A stretch of 14,660 bases of DNA, from contig DATGMP010000002.1 of the NCBI GenBank assembly GCA_035293565.1, positions 1 to 14,660 on the forward strand, in the 5' to 3' direction. Below, one piece after another: positions 6,703 through 14,420 of this stretch (positions are counted from its first letter, which is position 1; each line of letters starts with the position of its first letter). The stretch comes from DATGMP01 sp035293565. GTDB lineage: Bacteria > Pseudomonadota > Alphaproteobacteria > BOG-932 > Roseiterribacteraceae. Under the pieces are notes generated by a model. That model worked only from the letters and a program-made list of their open reading frames with translations, ran no database searches and was not told the DNA's origin. Position numbers and translations under genes: made by a program.

Positions 6703-6735
6703 CCGGAAGGCTCGCCTCACCAGGCGGCCTTCCGG
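6703..6735. terminator. Strong hairpin between convergent small gene and asd
   Basis: CCGGAAGGC (6703-6711) pairs with GCCTTCCGG (6727-6735), and inside it CGCCT (6713-6717) pairs with AGGCG (6722-6726) around a CACC loop. This gives 14 base pairs with one bulged T at 6712. It lies between two convergent stops (6668 plus, 6754 minus). Neither side has a clean T run, so it is at best a non-classical bidirectional terminator or an mRNA 3'-end protecting stem. Confidence 0.6.
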
Positions 6736-6753
6736 AAAACGAGGGGCAAAACC

Positions 6754-7767
6754 TCACAGATACTCTTCGGCCACCATTTCGGCGATTTGGACCGCGTTCA
6801 GGGCCGCGCCCTTGCGGATATTGTCTGCGACGATCCAGAGGCTGAGGCCGTTTTCGACCGTTTGGTCCTCGCGAATCCGACTCACATAGACGAGGTCGTC
6901 GCCCGCGCATTCGGCGGGCGTTACATAGCCTTCGTCGGCTCGATGGTCGACCACGGCCATGCCTGGGGCCTGGCGTATCGCGGCCCGCGCTTCGGCGGCC
7001 GAGATCGGATTTTCGAACTCCACATTCACCGCCTCTGCATGGCCGATGAACACGGGAACCCGGACGCAGGTCGCGGTCACCTTGATCGTCGGGTCGAGAA
7101 TCTTCTTGGTCTCGACCATCATCTTCCATTCCTCCTTCGTCTGGCCGTCCTCCATGAAGGTGTCGATATGGGGAATGACGTTGAAGGCGATCTGCTTGGT
7201 GAACTGCTCGCGTACCAGAGGGTCGTTGACATAGACGGCTCGGGTTTGGCTGAAGAGCTCGTCCATGGCCTCCTTTCCGGCGCCCGAAACGGATTGATAG
7301 GTCGCCACCACGATCCGGCGGATCTGCGCCAGATCGTGCAGCGGCTTCAGCGCCAGCACCATCTGGATGGTCGAGCAATTGGGGTTGGCGATGATGTTCC
7401 GCGCCCTAAAGCCCTGGAGCGCCTCGGGATTGACCTCGGGGACGACCAGCGGCACGTCAGGGTCCATACGGAACTGCGACGTATTATCGATGATGATGGC
7501 CCCGGCGCGCGCGGCCCGCGGCGCAAACTCGGCGGATACCTTCGCCCCGGGAGAGGACAGCACCAGGTCGATTCCTTTGAAGTCGAAATGAGCAAGGTCC
7601 CGGACCTTCAGGATATCATCCTCGCCGTACGATACTTCCGCGCCGATCGAGCGAGAGGAAGCAAGCGCGACGACCTCGTCGGCTGGAAACTCCCGCTCCG
7701 CAAGGATTTGCAGCATTTCGCGTCCGACATTTCCGGTCGCGCCGACAACCGCTACTCGATAACCCAT
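6754..7767 (-). CDS. asd: Aspartate-semialdehyde dehydrogenase
   Basis: A 337-residue enzyme that reduces L-aspartyl-4-phosphate to aspartate semialdehyde with NADPH. This is the branch point to lysine/diaminopimelate, threonine and methionine, so it is needed for the cell wall. The NADP-binding loop VVGATGNVGREML is at residues 7-19, with SSRSIG at 37-42. Catalytic C131 lies in NPNCSTIQ, followed by YQSVSGAGKEAMDEL. The active-site histidine lies in RVPVFIGHAEAVNVEFE. The length and both ends match the family. ATG 7767 is preceded by GAAGGTGAG. It is a lone minus-strand gene, divergent from a small unknown gene (gap 79 bases) and ending at a hairpin shared with the convergent 33-residue gene. 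I see no riboswitch or leader in the short upstream gap. Confidence 0.97.
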   Translation of the reverse strand: MGYRVAVVGATGNVGREMLQILAEREFPADEVVALASSRSIGAEVSYGEDDILKVRDLAHFDFKGIDLVLSSPGAKVSAEFAPRAARAGAIIIDNTSQFRMDPDVPLVVPEVNPEALQGFRARNIIANPNCSTIQMVLALKPLHDLAQIRRIVVATYQSVSGAGKEAMDELFSQTRAVYVNDPLVREQFTKQIAFNVIPHIDTFMEDGQTKEEWKMMVETKKILDPTIKVTATCVRVPVFIGHAEAVNVEFENPISAAEARAAIRQAPGMAVVDHRADEGYVTPAECAGDDLVYVSRIREDQTVENGLSLWIVADNIRKGAALNAVQIAEMVAEEYL

Positions 7768-7783
7768 GATCTCACCTTCGCTC

Positions 7784-7804
7784 CCGTTAGCGGTCCTGTA
7801 ACGG
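7784..7804. promoter_or_regulatory. Small dyad in the asd divergent promoter gap
   Basis: CCGTTA and TAACGG form a perfect six-base inverted repeat with a nine-base spacer, in the 79-base gap between asd and the divergent small gene. It could be an operator for either gene; six-base arms can also occur by chance. Confidence 0.25.
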
Positions 7805-7846
7805 TTGGTCGTTTACCATCCCCGACGCTGCTGGGGGAGGTCGACG

Positions 7847-8116
7847 ATGCTGCGCACCCTGCTGGTCTACGGCCGAAAGGCTTACGCGTCCGAAATCGAC
7901 TTGTTCCGCTTCGCGCGCGTGACGGCGGGGCGGGCCCAGAGCGTTCGCGTCGTCGGCCGGATGCCGGCCATGGTGTTCCGCGTGCGCCATTCGGGCGGCG
8001 AGTCCGTGGTTCCCGATCTGGGCGACGTCTATCGGATGACAGCGGGCCATCCCGAGGCGAATGTCGAGGTTATACCGGTTCACGGCCAAAGCCGACTCGC
8101 TTCGCGAGCCAATTAG
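7847..8116 (+). CDS. Conserved-looking 89-residue protein, unrecognised
   Basis: ATG 7847 to TAG 8116 encodes a basic protein of 89 residues. It begins MLRTLLVYGRKAYASEIDLF and has a beta-strand-like middle (QSVRVVGRMPAMVFRVRH) and a PDLGDVYRM motif. It has no signal peptide, membrane span or cysteines. Support for a real gene is the GGGGGAGG at 7833-7840, six bases before the ATG, and strongly GC-rich third codon positions like its neighbours. In-frame starts further upstream lack a comparable site. It lies between asd (divergent) and ribF (85 bases downstream, same strand) and may be the first gene of the ribF-ileS transcript. I do not recognise the family and assign no function. Confidence 0.65.
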   Translation: MLRTLLVYGRKAYASEIDLFRFARVTAGRAQSVRVVGRMPAMVFRVRHSGGESVVPDLGDVYRMTAGHPEANVEVIPVHGQSRLASRAN

Positions 8117-8201
8117 GGCCCCGCGACACCGCCCTTCTTTCGGCGTCGGCGATTCTCGCATAAGTATCCCGGATCTTGGGTTCTCGAGAGTTGCTTCCTG
8201 C

Positions 8202-9143
8202 ATGCGAGTCTTCCGTCACTATACCGGTCTGCCCGACGACGCCCGGGGCGCCGTTGTAACCCTCGGAAATTTCGACGGCGTGCATCTGGGACACCAGGCG
8301 GTGATCGCCCGGGCCGCCGAGATCGCGCGGGCCGAGGGGCGGAAGCTGTCGGTCCTCACCTTCGAGCCGCATACCCGCGCCTTCTTCAGGCCGGAGGAGC
8401 CGCCTTTTCGCCTGACCCCCTTTCGGGCCAAGCTTCATGCGCTGGAGGCGCTTGGGGTCGAGCAGGTGATCGTGCTGGCCTTCACCGGGGCCGTATCCCG
8501 CCTGACGCCCGACGATTTTGCCCGGCATGTCCTGAAGGATGAGATGCGAATCTTGCACGCTGTCGCCGGCGAGAGCTTCCGTTACGGGCACCGGCATGCC
8601 GGCACCATGACCAGCCTGGCCGAAGCCGGACGGACCTATGGCTTTGGCGTCACTGCGGTTTCTCCCGCCAAATCGGCCGACGGGACGGTCTATTCTGCGA
8701 CGGCGATCCGCAATTTCCTGTCGGATGGCGAGCTGCGGCGAGCCCAGGCGCTGCTGGGTAGGCCGTGGGAGATCGACGGCAGGATCATCCAGGGCGATCG
8801 GCGAGGCAGGGAGCTCGGCTTTCCGACAGCCAACCTGCTGCTGGGCGACTATATGCACCCGGCTTTCGGAATCTACGCGGTCCGTGCGCGCCTCGATGAG
8901 CCCGGCGCGCCTTGGCTCGACGGCGTCGCCAATCTCGGCATCCGCCCGATGTGGCGTGTCGAGCAGCCGCTGCTCGAGGTCCATCTGCTCGATTTCTCCG
9001 GGGACATCTATGGGCGGATCCTGCGCGTGCGCCTCATCGAGCGCCTGCGGCGCGAGGAGAATTTCGAGACTATCGAGGCGCTCATCCGCCAGGTCGATCT
9101 CGACAAAGTGGCCGCGCGCGAGGCGTTGCTCGCCAATCCTTGA
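8202..9143 (+). CDS. ribF: Bifunctional riboflavin kinase/FAD synthetase
   Basis: A 313-residue enzyme that phosphorylates riboflavin to FMN and adenylylates FMN to FAD in the cytoplasm. The N-terminal nucleotidyltransferase domain has GNFDGVHLGHQ at 22-32 (the HxGH-type motif), FEPHTRAFF and the SATAIR motif at 165-170. The C-terminal riboflavin kinase domain has GDRRGRELGFPTANL at 198-212 (PTAN at 208-211) and GVANLGIRPMW. I chose ATG 8202 because the family normally begins M-R-V-F-R-H-Y-T; the open frame goes further upstream but without homology-like sequence. Its ribosome site is weak. It is 42 bases upstream of ileS, the usual order in many proteobacteria. Confidence 0.96.
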   Translation: MRVFRHYTGLPDDARGAVVTLGNFDGVHLGHQAVIARAAEIARAEGRKLSVLTFEPHTRAFFRPEEPPFRLTPFRAKLHALEALGVEQVIVLAFTGAVSRLTPDDFARHVLKDEMRILHAVAGESFRYGHRHAGTMTSLAEAGRTYGFGVTAVSPAKSADGTVYSATAIRNFLSDGELRRAQALLGRPWEIDGRIIQGDRRGRELGFPTANLLLGDYMHPAFGIYAVRARLDEPGAPWLDGVANLGIRPMWRVEQPLLEVHLLDFSGDIYGRILRVRLIERLRREENFETIEALIRQVDLDKVAAREALLANP

Positions 9144-9153
9144 CCCCCCTGGA

Positions 9154-9178
9154 TGGGCGGCCGATAAGGGCCGGCCCA
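9154..9178 (+). promoter_or_regulatory. Hairpin in the ribF-ileS gap
   Basis: TGGGC-GGCC (9154-9162) pairs with GGCC-GCCCA (9169-9178) with one bulged G at 9173 and a GATAAG loop. It ends seven bases before ileS ATG 9186, so it could influence ribosome access. No T run follows, so it is not a classical terminator. Confidence 0.45.
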
Positions 9179-9185
9179 GAGACGA

Positions 9186-12041
9186 ATGCCCACGATGACC
9201 GACTACAAGGATACCGTCTTCCTGCCGCGCACGGATTTTCCGATGCGCGGCGGCCTGCCGACCAAGGAGCCGGAGCTGCTCGCGCGCTGGAAGGCGATCC
9301 GCCTGCAGGAGCGCACGCGGGAAGCCGCGGCCGGACGGGACAAGTTCGTCCTCCATGACGGCCCCCCTTATGCCAACGGCAACATCCATATCGGTCATGC
9401 GCTCGATAAGATTCTGAAGGACGTTGTCGTTCGCAGCCAGCAGATGTTGGGCCGCGATGCTCCCTATGTTCCGGGGTGGGACTGTCACGGCCTGCCGATC
9501 GAATGGAAGATCGAGGAGCAGTACCGCGCCAAGGGCAAGGACAAGGACCAGGTTCCGATTTTGGATTTTCGTGCCGAATGCCGCGCCTTCGCGCAGCATT
9601 GGGTCGATGTGCAGTCGGGCGAGTTCCAGCGCCTCGGTGTCATGGGCGATTGGGCCAATCCCTATCTGACCATGACCAAGGCGGCCGAGGCCCGGATCGT
9701 CCGCGAGATTCACAAATTCCTATTGTCGGGCGCGCTTTATCAGGGCGTCAGGCCGGTGCTGTGGTCGGTCGTGGAGAAGACTGCGCTCGCCGATGCCGAG
9801 GTCGAGTATCACGACCATGTCTCGGACACGATCTGGGTTCGCTTCCCGGTCACCGCATCACCGATTCCGGAGCTCTCCGGCGCCGACATATTGATCTGGA
9901 CGACCACCCCCTGGACGATCCCTGGCAACCGCGCCATCGCCTATGGCGAGGACATCGAATACGCGGTCTACCAGGTCGAGGAGTCGGGCGAGGCACCGAT
10001 TGGGAAAGGCGCGCGCCTCGTGATCGCAACCGCGCTCGCACCGGCGGTGAAGGAGCAATCCAAGATCGCCGAATGGCGCATCGTCGCGACGCTCGAGGGC
10101 TCCGATCTCGCCGCTACGATCGCGGCGCATCCTTTCCGGGATGTCGCCGAGGCGATGGGACACTATGAGTTCCCCGTCCCGCTGCTGCCCGGCGAGCACG
10201 TGACCGAGGATGCCGGCACCGGCTTCGTCCATACGGCGCCCGGCCATGGCGAGGACGATTTCGTGCTTGGCACCCGCCACGGCATCGAGGTGCCGCGAAC
10301 GATCGATGACGAGGGGCGCTTCTATCCGTCGGTCGCGCTCTTTGCCGGCAAGCGGGTCTATACCGAGAAGGGCAAGACCGGCGACGCGAACCGTGCTGTG
10401 ATCGAAGCGCTTCGCTCGGCCGGCCGTCTGCTCGCCAACGGCAAGCTCGAGCATTCCTATCCGCATTCTTGGCGCTCCAAATCGCCGCTCATCTTTCGCA
10501 CCACGCCGCAATGGTTCATCTCGATGGAGGCGACCGGTCTTCGCGAGCGCGCTCTCGCCGCGATCGCCGAGACCCGCTTCGTGCCGCCGCAAGGGCGCAA
10601 TCGCATCGAATCGATGGTGGCTACGCGCCCCGACTGGTGCATCAGCCGTCAACGCGCCTGGGGCGTGCCGCTGGGCTTCTTCGTGCGACGGTCGGACGGG
10701 ACGCCGCTCGCCGATCCCGCAGTGCTCGAACGCACGGCGGCGCTCTTCGAGGCCGAAGGCTCTGACGCCTGGTTTTCGCGCCCGCTGGTCGATTTCCTAG
10801 GAAATGCCTACGATCCGAATGAGTTCGAGCAAGTGCGCGACATCGTCGACGTATGGTTCGAAAGCGGCTCGACTCATGCTTTCGTGCTCGAGGCACGCCC
10901 CGAGCTCGCTTGGCCCGCCGATCTCTACAGCGAGGGGTCGGACCAGCATCGCGGCTGGTTCCAGTCCTCGTTGCTCGAATCTTGCGGCACGCGCGGGCGA
11001 GCGCCGTTCAAGGCGATCATGACCCACGGCTTCACGCTCGATGAGCAGGGTCGCAAGATGTCCAAATCCTTGGGCAATGTCGTGGCGCCTCAAGACGTTT
11101 GTGAGCGTCAGGGCGCCGACATCCTTCGTCTCTGGGTCATGGCGAGCGACGCTGAGGACGATCAGCGCATCGGCCCGGAGATCCTGAAATTCCAGGTCGA
11201 TTCCTATCGCAGGCTCCGCAACACATGGCGCTATCTTCTGGGCGCGCTCGACGGCTTCACTGAATCCGAGCGCGTGCCGGCGGCGGAGATGCCGGAGCTC
11301 GAGCGCTGGGTGCTGCATCGCTTGTCCGAGCTAGACCGGGTCGTACGCCACGCTTATGGGCGGCAGGAGTTCCGGGGTCTGCTCGCGACGCTCCACAATT
11401 TCTGCGCCGTCGACCTCTCGGCCTTCTACTTCGATATCCGCAAGGACAGCCTCTATTGCGACCGGCCGGAGTCGCTCAAACGGCGTGCCGTCAGAACGGT
11501 GATGGACAAGCTGTTCGATTGCCTGACGGCATGGCTCGCGCCGATTCTCTGCTTCACCGCCGAGGAGGCTTGGCTCGCCCGCAACGGCGAGGCAGGCGAG
11601 GGGAGCGTACATCTGACGTGCTTCCCCGAAGTTCCCGCGGGCTGGCTGGACCCCACGCTGGCTTCGCGTTGGGATCGCATCCGCGAGATCCGGCGTGTGG
11701 TCACCGGCGCGCTTGAGCTGGCGCGCGCCGACAAGAGGATCGGCGCCTCGCTACAGGCGCATCCGGTCCTGCAGGTCGCGACTGCCGAGGATCGGGCCTT
11801 GCTGGCCGGTGTCGACATGGCCGAGATCGCGATCACCTCGGCGCTGACGCTCGCCGACGGCAGCGCGCCGACCGGCGCCTTCACGCTGCCGGACGTGCTC
11901 GGCATAGCCGTCACGGTCGGTCTCGCAAGCGGCGAGAAATGCGCCCGCTGCTGGAAAGTCTCGGACGAGGTCGGCACCATAGGCGCGCATCCCGAGCTCT
12001 GCCATCGCTGCGCGGACGCGGTGGAGCATTTGCGCAAGTGA
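9186..12041 (+). CDS. ileS: Isoleucyl-tRNA synthetase
   Basis: A 951-residue class I aminoacyl-tRNA synthetase that charges tRNA-Ile and edits misactivated valine. The HIGH motif is at 68-71 (NGNIHIGHALDKIL) and KMSKS at 624-628 (GRKMSKSLGN). The editing (CP1) insertion spans roughly residues 200-400, with ILIWTTTPWTIPGNRAI and the GTGFVHTAPGHGEDDF motif. The C-terminal zinc site is complete: C919, C922, C939 and C942, which marks the bacterial type with a zinc finger tail. The length is normal. ATG 9186 and ATG 9195 are both possible starts; neither has a strong ribosome site, and the second gives the more usual M-T-D-Y-K beginning. Its stop overlaps the lspA start by four bases. Confidence 0.98.
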   Translation: MPTMTDYKDTVFLPRTDFPMRGGLPTKEPELLARWKAIRLQERTREAAAGRDKFVLHDGPPYANGNIHIGHALDKILKDVVVRSQQMLGRDAPYVPGWDCHGLPIEWKIEEQYRAKGKDKDQVPILDFRAECRAFAQHWVDVQSGEFQRLGVMGDWANPYLTMTKAAEARIVREIHKFLLSGALYQGVRPVLWSVVEKTALADAEVEYHDHVSDTIWVRFPVTASPIPELSGADILIWTTTPWTIPGNRAIAYGEDIEYAVYQVEESGEAPIGKGARLVIATALAPAVKEQSKIAEWRIVATLEGSDLAATIAAHPFRDVAEAMGHYEFPVPLLPGEHVTEDAGTGFVHTAPGHGEDDFVLGTRHGIEVPRTIDDEGRFYPSVALFAGKRVYTEKGKTGDANRAVIEALRSAGRLLANGKLEHSYPHSWRSKSPLIFRTTPQWFISMEATGLRERALAAIAETRFVPPQGRNRIESMVATRPDWCISRQRAWGVPLGFFVRRSDGTPLADPAVLERTAALFEAEGSDAWFSRPLVDFLGNAYDPNEFEQVRDIVDVWFESGSTHAFVLEARPELAWPADLYSEGSDQHRGWFQSSLLESCGTRGRAPFKAIMTHGFTLDEQGRKMSKSLGNVVAPQDVCERQGADILRLWVMASDAEDDQRIGPEILKFQVDSYRRLRNTWRYLLGALDGFTESERVPAAEMPELERWVLHRLSELDRVVRHAYGRQEFRGLLATLHNFCAVDLSAFYFDIRKDSLYCDRPESLKRRAVRTVMDKLFDCLTAWLAPILCFTAEEAWLARNGEAGEGSVHLTCFPEVPAGWLDPTLASRWDRIREIRRVVTGALELARADKRIGASLQAHPVLQVATAEDRALLAGVDMAEIAITSALTLADGSAPTGAFTLPDVLGIAVTVGLASGEKCARCWKVSDEVGTIGAHPELCHRCADAVEHLRK

Positions 12042-12550
12042 CTTTGCGATCCCGCCTTCACCGGCTTGCCGCCCTCGCGGCCATTCTGGGCCTCGTCGCC
12101 GACCAGGCGTCCAAATGGGCCGTTATTCGCTATATGGCGGCGCGCAACGACGAGCCGGCCGAAATCTTGCCGGTGTTCAATCTGGTAATGTGGTGGAACC
12201 GCGATACCAGCTTCAACCTGCTGCATATCGGCTCGGCCTACGGGCCTTACGTCTTTTCCTTGGCTTCGCTGGTCATCATCGCGTTGTTGGTGCTATGGCT
12301 CTCCAGAATCGAGAAGGCGGTCCTCGCGATCGCGATCGGAGCCGTGATCGGAGGAGCGCTCGGCAACGTAGTCGACCGCTTGAGGTTCGGCGCGGTGGCG
12401 GATTTCTTCGACGCGCATATCGGGGACCATCACTGGCCAGCGTTCAATGTCGGGGATAGTCTGATCGTGGTGGGAGTGGCTGTGCTGGCCTTGGATGGGC
12501 TGTTCGGCGACGGCAAAACGACAGGGATGGGACGAAGGGAACGATCGTGA
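12038..12550 (+). CDS. lspA: Lipoprotein signal peptidase II
   Basis: A 170-residue inner-membrane aspartic protease that removes the signal peptide from diacylglyceryl-prolipoproteins. Hydrophobic spans lie near residues 10-22, 69-89, 93-112 and 137-155. Conserved motifs are D22-Q-A-S-K26, N54 in W-N-R-D-T-S-F, GGALGNVVDR at 105-114, and the likely catalytic aspartates D122 (ADFFD) and D140 (FNVGDS). The NRDTSFNLL stretch carries D56 where many homologues have Gly. Start GTG 12038 overlaps the ileS stop (GTGA), giving the standard LspA N terminus; longer frames upstream run inside ileS. The stop overlaps the start of the lipoprotein gene in the same way, and that lipoprotein is itself a probable substrate. 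Confidence 0.95.
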   Translation: MTLRSRLHRLAALAAILGLVADQASKWAVIRYMAARNDEPAEILPVFNLVMWWNRDTSFNLLHIGSAYGPYVFSLASLVIIALLVLWLSRIEKAVLAIAIGAVIGGALGNVVDRLRFGAVADFFDAHIGDHHWPAFNVGDSLIVVGVAVLALDGLFGDGKTTGMGRRERS

Positions 12551-13011
12551 AGCAAGAGATTCTGGCCCGAACCGTGGTTTTGGCTGTGGCGCTCCTCCCT
12601 TTGGCCGGCTGCGACAGCGTTCGCTCGGCGCTCGGCATGGATCGGCACGTTCCCGATGAGACCCAGGTGGTTTCCCATCCGGCCCTCACGCTACCGCCCG
12701 ACTACAATCTGCGGCCGCCGGGAACCGCCACGCCGGTCTCCGCCACCCATGAGGCAGGCACGAGCATGGGACAGGCGCCGGGGACAGCCGGCGAGCAAGC
12801 GCTCGAGAACAGTGCGGCGGCGGGCGCGCCCAAAAAGGAGGAGAAGGGTTTCTTCGGTCGGATGTTCGACGCGATTAATCCTTTCAGCGATGATTCGGAA
12901 GCGCAGGCGGCTCAGCCTTCGCAACCGCCGAGCACAGAGCAGAAACCGCCCGAATCCCAGCAGACGCCCACGCAATCCATCAATGGGACTCCGGTCCCGA
13001 GCGGCAAATGA
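12547..13011 (+). CDS. DUF3035/BamF-like lipoprotein
   Basis: A 154-residue precursor with a type II signal peptide: hydrophobic residues about 9-20 and lipobox LAGC with the lipidated C22. After it come PDETQVVSHPALTLPPDYNLRPPG, the pattern of the DUF3035 family (proline-rich LPP-x-(F/Y)-x-LRPP), then a low-complexity Ala/Pro/Gln/Ser tail with a short KEEKGFFGRMFDAINPF patch. As I recall, alphaproteobacterial DUF3035 proteins have been linked to BamF, an accessory lipoprotein of the outer-membrane beta-barrel assembly machine; that link is from family knowledge and not proven here. Residue +2 is Asp, which in E. coli would favour inner-membrane retention. GTG 12547 is preceded by GAAGGG and overlaps the lspA stop; the gene's own stop overlaps the next start. 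Confidence 0.8.
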   Translation: MKQEILARTVVLAVALLPLAGCDSVRSALGMDRHVPDETQVVSHPALTLPPDYNLRPPGTATPVSATHEAGTSMGQAPGTAGEQALENSAAAGAPKKEEKGFFGRMFDAINPFSDDSEAQAAQPSQPPSTEQKPPESQQTPTQSINGTPVPSGK

Positions 13012-14420
13012 AATCCATCCACCGGCTTTTCGTCGCCTTTGCCCTGTTGATCTGCTGGGCGGCGAGTTCCGAAGCGAATGCCAAGGTTTTCAATCCGACA
13101 ACCTACAAGCTGGCGAACGGGCTTGAGATCGTGGTGGTCGAGGACCATCTGGCCCCTGCTGTGACGCAGATGGTCTGGTACAAAGTGGGCGCCGCCGATG
13201 AGGAGCCCGGCAAGTCGGGCATCGCGCACTTTCTCGAGCATCTGATGTTCAAGGGGACGCCGACCGTGGGGCCCGGCGAGTTCTCCAAGATCGTCGCCCG
13301 CAACGGCGGCGAGGACAACGCCTTCACCTATTACGACTATACCGCCTATTTCCAGACCATCCGCGCCGACCGGCTCGAGCTGATCATGAAGCTCGAAGCC
13401 GACCGCATGCAGAATCTCTCGCTCACCGACGATCAGGTCTATCCCGAGCGCGAGGTGATCGTGGAAGAGCGGCGGCAACGCATCGACAACTCCCCCGAGG
13501 CGCGTTTGGGCGAGGCCGTGCGCTACACGCTGCTTGCCAACTCGCCTTACGGCCGCCCGGCGATCGGCTGGGAGCCGGAGATGGAGAAGCTCACCACGGC
13601 CGACGCGGTCGCCTGGTACAAGAAATGGTACGCCCCCAACAACGCCGTGCTGATCGTCGTCGGCGACGTGAAGCCCGAGGAGGTCAAGGCGCTCGCCGAG
13701 AAATATTACGGATCGATTCCGGCGCGGCCCGTGCCCGAACGCATCCGCCCGCAGCCGATGCCGATGCTAGGCGCTGAGCGGCGCGTGACGCTGCGCGACG
13801 CCGACATACACGAGCCGGCGCTGATGCGGCTCTACTTGGCGCCCAATTATTCGGCCAAGACGCGCAAGCAGGCGCTGGCGCTGGAGGTGTTCGACGAGAT
13901 CTTCGGCGGCGGGACGACCAGCCGGCTCTATGTTTCGCTGGCGGTGAAACAGCGGGTGGCGACGGCCATCGGCTCCTCCTATGACGACGCCGCGATCGAT
14001 CCGGTGACTTTCGGGATCTATGGCAACCCCGCGCCGGGCAAGGACATCGCCGATGTCGAGAAGGCGGTCGACGGCGAGATCCAAAAGGTGCTGAAGGATG
14101 GCGTGACCGAGGCCGAGCTCAAGGATGCGAAGACCCGGCTCGAGGCCGACGCGATCCTCGCGCGCGACAGCCTGGATGGGCCAGCCCATTCGATCGGCGA
14201 GGCGCTCACGACCGGACAGGGCATCGACGACATCGAGAATTGGCCCGAGAACATCGCTTCGGTCACCTTGGCCGATGTGAACGACGCCGTCCGGACCCTC
14301 TTCGGGGATAAGAACGTTTCCGCGACAGGGTGGCTTTTGCCGGCGACCGGCACGAAGGCTCCGGTCGACGCGGCTGCGGCCGCCAATACCGTGCCGGTGG
14401 CTTCGGGTCCGATACGATGA
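13008..14420 (+). CDS. M16 family zinc peptidase, catalytic subunit
   Basis: A 470-residue secreted peptidase. An N-terminal signal peptide (about residues 1-25, hydrophobic 7-19, likely cleavage after A-N-A) sends it to the periplasm. The inverted zinc motif HFLEH is at 74-78, with the third ligand at E153 or E154 (VIVEERRQR), as in M16B (processing-peptidase-like) enzymes. GGEDNAFTYYDYTAYF and the C-terminal half with LALEVFDEIFGGGTTSRLY complete the two-domain layout. The tail (about 445-470) is Ala/Pro-rich. ATG 13008 overlaps the lipoprotein stop (ATGA), and its own stop overlaps the start of an inactive M16 gene, so the two probably form a heterodimer like other bacterial M16 pairs. The substrate is unknown. 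Confidence 0.94.
   Translation: MKSIHRLFVAFALLICWAASSEANAKVFNPTTYKLANGLEIVVVEDHLAPAVTQMVWYKVGAADEEPGKSGIAHFLEHLMFKGTPTVGPGEFSKIVARNGGEDNAFTYYDYTAYFQTIRADRLELIMKLEADRMQNLSLTDDQVYPEREVIVEERRQRIDNSPEARLGEAVRYTLLANSPYGRPAIGWEPEMEKLTTADAVAWYKKWYAPNNAVLIVVGDVKPEEVKALAEKYYGSIPARPVPERIRPQPMPMLGAERRVTLRDADIHEPALMRLYLAPNYSAKTRKQALALEVFDEIFGGGTTSRLYVSLAVKQRVATAIGSSYDDAAIDPVTFGIYGNPAPGKDIADVEKAVDGEIQKVLKDGVTEAELKDAKTRLEADAILARDSLDGPAHSIGEALTTGQGIDDIENWPENIASVTLADVNDAVRTLFGDKNVSATGWLLPATGTKAPVDAAAAANTVPVASGPIR

Noticed and set aside
7768..7846. A lysine-type riboswitch or leader before asd
   Set aside because: The gap is only 79 bases and contains just a short dyad, too small for a riboswitch.
6787..8163. 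A 458-codon plus-strand open frame opposite asd and the small gene
   Set aside because: It is antisense to asd, which has complete catalytic motifs, and it overlaps the better supported frame at 7847-8116.
7787..8203. A 138-codon minus-strand frame opposite the 89-residue gene
   Set aside because: It has no convincing ribosome site, whereas the plus frame has GGGGGAGG at proper spacing; composition does not look protein-like.
8070..9713. A 547-codon open frame on the minus strand opposite ribF and ileS
   Set aside because: It lies antisense to two unmistakable conserved genes; long antisense frames are expected in GC-rich codon-biased DNA, and its translation resembles no family.
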